Source: Chloroflexota bacterium (GTDB lineage Bacteria > Chloroflexota > Anaerolineae > Aggregatilineales > Phototrophicaceae). From it: a DNA stretch of 64,000 bases. The notes below the pieces were generated by a model that saw only the letters and a list, made by a program, of their open reading frames with translations, was not told where the DNA came from and made no database searches. Shown piece by piece: positions 59,429-64,000 of this stretch (its first letter is position 1; each line of letters begins with the position of its first letter). The stretch is taken from contig JACAER010000009.1 of NCBI GenBank assembly GCA_013388745.1, forward strand, positions 106,728-170,727, read 5' to 3'. Position numbers and translations under genes: made by a program.

Positions 59429-60739
59429 TTAGTGCGCGTGCGCTTCGTCGTGATGTTCTTCGTCGCCGTGATGCCCTTCCATCGCCTGCGCCGAGAACAC
59501 CAGCGTCAGGATGGCGAACACATAGGCCTGGATGGTCGTCACGATAATTTCCAGCCCGATAAACACCCCCGGCAGGAAGAACGCCACCAGGAACGACATG
59601 ACCGCCAGCAAAATACCGCCGGCAAACATATTGCCAAAAAGACGGAAGCTAAGGCTGATGATCTTGCCGAACTCCGAGACGATTTCGAAGACACCGACGA
59701 TGAAATCCACCGCGCCCAGCGGCTTCTTGCTCAGATTACCCAGCGCCGGCAAATTGATGAACTTGATGAAATAGGCCGGCCCCTGCGCCCACACGCCGTA
59801 GACCTGAATGGCGAAGAACGAAATCAGCGCCAGGCCAATCGTCAGATTCAAATCTGTCGAGCCGCCGCGCACATAGGGCGTCACCACGAACAGATAGGGC
59901 ACCGCGTTCTTGTCGCGCAGAATTTCTGCCGGGAAGCCTACCGAGGCATGTTCCCACACCGATTCGGTCACTTCCAGCCGCAGCGCCGCGATCTGGCTGT
60001 CGAACTCAGCCTGGGTGATCTCGCCCGCGTTCAACTGCGCCGTCAGTTCTGTACGCAGCGCCGCTTCTTCTTCTGCCAGCAAATCTGCCGCCGCGTTCAG
60101 TGCTTCCTGCGTCGGCTTGGGCGTTTCGCCCTCTTTATACAGTTCGCAGGCGTGATAATCGTCTTCGTCCGCCGCGTAACCAGAGAACAGCGGCTGCGTC
60201 ACCAGCAGGCGATCACCGACTTTTGGATGGCCGGCGGTGATGCTGATGCCGATTTCCGGGTTCGAGTGGCCGGCGCAGTGCATCGCCCCCACCGACTCAA
60301 TCCCTGGCAGCAGCTTCATCCAGTTGACAGCCAGCAAAAACACGAAAATCGTGCCCACCAGCGGGAAAATGCGGCTGGCGTTTTTGCCTGCGATATTCTT
60401 CGACTGCCCGTACATGAAGCCGCCGACCACTTCGGCCAGCACCTGGAAACGTCCCGGCACTTTGGCCGTCCAGCCTTTGGACGAACGCCACGCCAGCGCC
60501 ACAAAAATCAGCACCATGATGTCGGCCAGCAGCATCGCCGTCAGCGTGTTGGTCCACATCAGACCCAGAAGCGTGAACTGTTCATTATACGGTTCGCCGG
60601 GCACGACGATCACCGGCAGCGCGACAGACGATCCCGTGGCGGGCAGCACAGTAAACGTAATCCAGAAACACAGCCCCATCACCACCACCAGGATGCCAAA
60701 GATGATCGCCCCGCGTTGGAGCGCGGTCAGGTTACTCAT
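59429..60739 (-). CDS. atpB: ATP synthase a subunit with a large outer insert and His-rich tail
   Basis: A 436-residue Fo a subunit; most relatives have 230-300 residues. The core helices are present, with the essential Arg in SFRLFGNMFAGGILL (R366) and IQAYVFAILTLVF near the end. Between NWMKLLPG (about 139-146) and PYVRGGSTDLNLTIG (about 288-302) lies an insert of about 135 residues, which should face outside the cell. It has two Cys (C155, C198) and a helical acidic part (PTQEALNAAADLLAEEEAAL, about 209-228, and on to 260). The tail is EGHHGDEEHHDEAHAH (residues 421-436). The start at 60739 has GGGGAGGG 5 bases upstream. Confidence 0.92.
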   Translation of the reverse strand: MSNLTALQRGAIIFGILVVVMGLCFWITFTVLPATGSSVALPVIVVPGEPYNEQFTLLGLMWTNTLTAMLLADIMVLIFVALAWRSSKGWTAKVPGRFQVLAEVVGGFMYGQSKNIAGKNASRIFPLVGTIFVFLLAVNWMKLLPGIESVGAMHCAGHSNPEIGISITAGHPKVGDRLLVTQPLFSGYAADEDDYHACELYKEGETPKPTQEALNAAADLLAEEEAALRTELTAQLNAGEITQAEFDSQIAALRLEVTESVWEHASVGFPAEILRDKNAVPYLFVVTPYVRGGSTDLNLTIGLALISFFAIQVYGVWAQGPAYFIKFINLPALGNLSKKPLGAVDFIVGVFEIVSEFGKIISLSFRLFGNMFAGGILLAVMSFLVAFFLPGVFIGLEIIVTTIQAYVFAILTLVFSAQAMEGHHGDEEHHDEAHAH

Positions 60740-60801
60740 GACGGCCCTCCCCTGCTGCAACTAGCAAGTAAACCCTTCCTCAATGTAAAACTCCTTCCGT
60801 G

Positions 60802-61050
60802 TTAGTGTCGCTCTTCTGACTGGGGCTGGATTTTGCCCACGGCCCACAGCGCGACACGCAGCATTGAAAACACACTCAGCGGCACGCTCAACAACAATAA
60901 GGCAATCGTGAACGGCCCGCGTACACCGAAACGCGCATCCAACCACAGCCCCGCAAACAGCGCCGTAAACACGATCACCAGACAGATGAGTCCGGTTAGC
61001 GCAGCAATGGCTGCGTAGGCGAGATTGCGAATACGAGTTGCGCGATTCAT
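60802..61050 (-). CDS. AtpI/AtpZ-like ATP synthase accessory membrane protein
   Basis: An 82-residue protein with two membrane helices: AAIAALTGLICLVIVFTALFAG, then ITIALLLLSVPLSVFSML-like (TIALLLLSVPLSVFSMLRVAL). The motif GLWLDARFGVRGPFTI between them is typical of AtpZ/AtpI-type proteins, which sit first in ATP synthase operons and help Mg2+ supply or c-ring assembly. It is followed 62 bp later by atpB. The call rests on size, topology, the WLDxxFG motif and position. Confidence 0.8.
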   Translation of the reverse strand: MNRATRIRNLAYAAIAALTGLICLVIVFTALFAGLWLDARFGVRGPFTIALLLLSVPLSVFSMLRVALWAVGKIQPQSEERH

Positions 61051-61282
61051 GAGCTAAGAGCTAACGGTGGCGCATTCTATCACAAACGAAACCTACTTGC
61101 CACAAATGTGCTTGCAAAAAATTTCACAACACGCGCAAAAATCTATATTTTGCACAAACACCCTGCTTCCTCCAGCCCCGCCGCGCGCCGCCCTTTTGTG
61201 CAGCCGCTGCGCCCAATACTCAGCAGCATCTCATCTTGACCCCGCCCCCACCTGTGCTGGCCGGGGCGGGGTCGCTCAACGC
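61051..61282 (-). terminator. Spacer after nuoN with a GC-rich hairpin
   Basis: A perfect 11-base stem GACCCCGCCCC (61238-61248) and its complement (61263-61273) with a 14-base loop lies 9 bases after the nuoN stop, read on the minus strand. It lacks a U tract but is very stable, so it probably ends or stabilises the nuo transcript. The rest of the spacer up to the AtpI/Z start is AT-rich and should contain the Fo operon promoter, which I could not place. No gene is seen. Confidence 0.5.
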
Positions 61283-62821
61283 TTAAAACACGCCGGGCAG
61301 CAGCGCGAACAGCGTGCCCGCGCCTTGCACCGCCCATTCGAAGATCACCTGCGCGCCCACCGTGCCCAGAATGATCACCGCCAGCGTCGCCACGCCCAAC
61401 ACCCAACGGTAGGTCTGCGATGTCGGAATCGGCTTGTCTTCGTCTTCGCTGCGGTCAACATACATGACCTTGATGACTACCAGATAGTAGTACAGCCCGA
61501 CGATGGCATTCAGCACGCCGATCATCGCCAGCCACACCAGATCGGCCTCCACCGCCGCCGTAAACAGATAGAACTTACCGAAAAAGCCCGCCGCTGGCGG
61601 CACCCCCGCCAGCGAGAGCAGCGCAATCGTCAGCGTCAGCGCCAGCCACGGGCTGCGCCGGTTCAGGCCCGCCAGATCGGCGATCGTTTCGCTGCCGGTC
61701 GCTTCGCTGAACAGGATAATCACGGCGAAGGCCAGCAGATTGCTGAAGGTGTACATGAACAGATAAAAGCCCACCGAAGCCACCGCGCGTTCCGCCCCCA
61801 GCGGCGTCGTCGCTTGCAGCGCTGCCACGCCCATCAGTACATAGCCCGCCTGCGCGATCGACGAATACGCCAGCAGCCGCTTGATGTTCTTCTGCGAAAG
61901 CGCGATCACGTTGCCCAGCGTCATGCTGATAACCGCCGCCGCCGCCATAAACTGCACCCAGAAATTCTGGATCACATAATCGCCGATCACCAGATCGTTG
62001 GGGAACACCGCGATGAAAAAGCGCATCATCACCGCGAAGCTCGCCGCCTTGCTCGCCACGCTCAGGAAGGCCGTCACCGGTGTCGGCGCCCCCTCGTACA
62101 CATCCGGCGTCCAGAAGTGGAAGGGCACGGCGCTGATCTTAAAGCCAAAGCCCACGATCACCATCACCATCGCCGCCAGCACCGGCACGGCGTTGTTGGC
62201 GAACGCCTCTGTGCCCATAAACTGCGCCAGCGCGTACAGATTCGTCTGTCCCGTAAACCCGTACAGCAGGCTGAAGCCGTACAGCATAATCGCCGACGAA
62301 AACGCCCCGAACAGGAAGTACTTCATGCCGCTTTCGGTGCTTTTGCTGTCATTGCGCTTAAAGGCCGCCAGGCAGTACAGGGCGATCGAGAGCGTTTCCA
62401 GCGCCACGAACACCATAATCAGGTCAGCGCTGGCGCTCAACAGCGATGCGCCCAGCGTCGCCACCAGCACAATCGTGTAGAACTCGCCCTTGTTGCCTAC
62501 GCGCTTGGCGTCTACCGCCATCAAACACGTCAACGCACCGCTCGCCAGCACCATAATGCGGAAAATCTGCGCCAGCGCGTCGTGACGAATCATCCCGCCC
62601 CAGAACAGATAATCGCCCGTCGGGCCGGGTTCGGGCGCCCAGCCGGGGATAATCGGCACAATCGCCAGCGCCGCCATACCCAGCGCCGCCACATACGCGA
62701 TCCCTTTGCGCTGGCTTTCATGCAGGAACGAATCCAGCAGCACCGCCACAAAGATCAGTATCGTCAGCCCGATTTCCGGCGCGATGGCGGGCAGGCTGCT
62801 CAGCAAATCAAATTCGCCCAC
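61283..62821 (-). CDS. nuoN: NADH-quinone oxidoreductase subunit N
   Basis: A 512-residue complex I membrane subunit with about 14 helices. The proton-channel Glu lies in MVFVALETLSIALYCLAAF and the Lys-bearing helix follows, with GFGFKISAVPFHFWTPDVYEGAPTPV, the typical NuoN/M block. The C-terminal YYLVVIKVMYVDR is a NuoN feature. It starts at a GTG with GAGGGA 6 bases upstream. It is the last gene of a nuo operon running in from the right edge. Confidence 0.95.
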   Translation of the reverse strand: MGEFDLLSSLPAIAPEIGLTILIFVAVLLDSFLHESQRKGIAYVAALGMAALAIVPIIPGWAPEPGPTGDYLFWGGMIRHDALAQIFRIMVLASGALTCLMAVDAKRVGNKGEFYTIVLVATLGASLLSASADLIMVFVALETLSIALYCLAAFKRNDSKSTESGMKYFLFGAFSSAIMLYGFSLLYGFTGQTNLYALAQFMGTEAFANNAVPVLAAMVMVIVGFGFKISAVPFHFWTPDVYEGAPTPVTAFLSVASKAASFAVMMRFFIAVFPNDLVIGDYVIQNFWVQFMAAAAVISMTLGNVIALSQKNIKRLLAYSSIAQAGYVLMGVAALQATTPLGAERAVASVGFYLFMYTFSNLLAFAVIILFSEATGSETIADLAGLNRRSPWLALTLTIALLSLAGVPPAAGFFGKFYLFTAAVEADLVWLAMIGVLNAIVGLYYYLVVIKVMYVDRSEDEDKPIPTSQTYRWVLGVATLAVIILGTVGAQVIFEWAVQGAGTLFALLPGVF

Positions 62822-62855
62822 GTAAATCCCTCTCTTCTGATAAGTCCGCTAGCCT

Positions 62856-64000
62856 CTAGCCCCCGCCCAGCAGCGCGATCACCGGACGCAAGCCTTGTTC
62901 GATCATCGGCGCCATGATCGCCGGATAAATCCCCAGCACGATCAGCGGCACGCCCAGCAGCACCAGAATGATGCGGTCGGTTATCGTGATGTCCCCGACT
63001 TCCGGGAACTTCCTGGCGTCGAAGTCGCCAAAGAACACCGCCCCGGTGACGCGCAGCACATACGCCGCCGTCACCACGATCGCCACCGCCGAAACCACCG
63101 CGATCACACCGTAGTAATTCTCCAACGTCAGCCCGCCGATTTGCAGCGTAATGTTTTCCGAAGCATCCCACAGCCCCACAAAAATCGGAAACTCGGCGAT
63201 AAAGCCGCTCAGCCCTGGCATACCCATACTGGTCAAGCCGCCGACGACAAAGGCCACCGCCACCCACGGCATTTTGCGCACGAACCCCCCCAGCGACGGA
63301 ATATCGCGCGTGTGCGCCCGGTCATACACCATGCCCACGCAGCCGAAGAACAGTGCCGTCATCACGCCGTGACTGAACATTTGCAGCCCCGCGCCCGTCA
63401 TGCCGATAATGTTCATCGTCGCCCAGCCCATGCTCACCAGCCCCATATGGCTGACCGATGAGAAGCCGATGACGTACTTAAAGTCGCGCTGGCGGAAGGC
63501 GATAAACGCCCCATATACCACGTTAATCAGCGTCAAAAACACCATCCACGGCAAGTGTACCTGCGCGCCTTCGGGCAAAAGCTGCACGCCGGCCCGCAGC
63601 GCCGCATACGCCCCCAGTTTCATCAGCACGCCCGCATGAATCATCGAGACCGCCGTCGGCGCGGCCACATGACCGTCGGGCGACCAGTTGTGGAAGGGGA
63701 AGACGCCCGCCAGCACCGCGAAGCCCAAAAAGACAAAGGGGAACCAGAAGCGCGCGAAGGTCAAGGTTTCGACGCCCAAAAAGCCTGGCACACTGAACGC
63801 CCCGTTTTCCGCCGCCAGCATCAACTGCACCATGCTGAAGTTAAACGTATTGGCGTCCTGCGGGATAATGCCGGCGTCTTTGGCCGCCTGGAAGACCTGC
63901 GCCCCTTCCTCCAGGAAGTAATTGTGCGCCACAAAAATCATGGCGATCACGCCCACCAGCGCCACCACCGAGCCGATCAGGATATACAGGGTCAGCTTCA
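62856..64000 (-). CDS. nuoM: NADH-quinone oxidoreductase subunit M, 5' end off the right edge
   Basis: The frame is open from the right edge to the TAG at 62856, giving 381 residues of the C-terminal three quarters of NuoM. Visible motifs: FPFHNWSPDGHVAAPTAVSM with the channel Lys in HAGVLMKLGAYAAL, IGFSSVSHMGLVSMGWA, and GMPGLSGFIAEFPIF. It pumps protons as part of complex I and precedes nuoN (34 bp). The GTG near 63968 is internal, since the family sequence continues upstream of it (YILIGSVVALVGV). Confidence 0.94.
   Translation of the reverse strand, partial: KLTLYILIGSVVALVGVIAMIFVAHNYFLEEGAQVFQAAKDAGIIPQDANTFNFSMVQLMLAAENGAFSVPGFLGVETLTFARFWFPFVFLGFAVLAGVFPFHNWSPDGHVAAPTAVSMIHAGVLMKLGAYAALRAGVQLLPEGAQVHLPWMVFLTLINVVYGAFIAFRQRDFKYVIGFSSVSHMGLVSMGWATMNIIGMTGAGLQMFSHGVMTALFFGCVGMVYDRAHTRDIPSLGGFVRKMPWVAVAFVVGGLTSMGMPGLSGFIAEFPIFVGLWDASENITLQIGGLTLENYYGVIAVVSAVAIVVTAAYVLRVTGAVFFGDFDARKFPEVGDITITDRIILVLLGVPLIVLGIYPAIMAPMIEQGLRPVIALLGGG

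Noticed and set aside
61067..62917. 616-codon plus-strand frame
   Set aside because: Antisense to nuoN; His/Arg-rich shadow product.
1..64000. tRNA, rRNA, CRISPR arrays, transposases or phage genes
   Set aside because: I read through for these and saw no convincing example; the only repeat-type candidates are the short elements listed.

Overview
The window is a dense, high-GC bacterial chromosome segment. Several traits point to Chloroflexota, most likely an Anaerolineae-like lineage. These are a Ser/Thr kinase with a Thr-Pro linker, a VanW protein, a TPR-TIR protein with the AWMWLA-type helix common in that phylum, two Uma2 genes, NrfD-linked multihaem cytochromes, a fused Mrp subunit and a b-delta ATP synthase fusion. 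The assignment is inferred from gene content only. No tRNA, rRNA, CRISPR, transposase or phage gene was seen.

Layout, left to right. 1-2845: a carotenoid cleavage oxygenase (cut by the left edge) and a CrtI-type desaturase, both on the minus strand. 3041-10772: DNA-3-methyladenine glycosylase, an ammonium transporter behind a palindrome-rich leader, and an Mrp-type antiporter cluster (A/B fusion, C, D, E, without F or G). 10782-19103, minus strand: ABC exporter, TPR-TIR protein, enoyl-CoA hydratase, receptor-like kinase, an MntA-HepT pair whose hepT is broken by a TAG, and a GT4 glycosyltransferase. 19325-21495: a small acidic protein and a VanW protein. 21580-29653, minus strand: a respiratory module (NrfD, four-cluster ferredoxin, two nine-haem cytochromes and a one-haem cytochrome, 19 haem motifs in all), then a NarL-type response regulator and its histidine kinase.

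29821-37237: a divergent cytochrome c maturation cluster (ccmE, F, H, G, an I-like gene, C, D) that includes a dihaem lipoprotein and a small inverted-repeat element. It would supply haem attachment for the cytochromes next door. 37352-47486: glycan genes (GT2, polyprenyl-phosphate sugar transferase, GT39-like) around an acyl-CoA carboxylase set (beta subunit, biotin carboxylase, biotin carrier) with Uma2 and M20 genes between. 47658-55839: thioredoxin, then hrcA, grpE, dnaK, dnaJ and prmA. 56039-64000, minus strand: a small membrane protein, murE, the Fo part of an ATP synthase (AtpI/Z, an enlarged a subunit, c, and b fused to a delta C-terminal domain), then nuoN and a right-edge-truncated nuoM.

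The main points to re-examine are: (1) in-frame TAG codons in dnaK and hepT, although TAG is the normal stop of at least 19 genes here; (2) an unusual Fo sector, with a 135-residue extracytoplasmic insert in subunit a and a b-delta fusion carrying a signal-like N-terminus; (3) the 19-haem NrfD module with its dedicated two-component system and a Cys-type CcmE; (4) palindrome clusters upstream of amt, ccmE and hrcA, and a possible MITE-like element between ccmH and ccmG.
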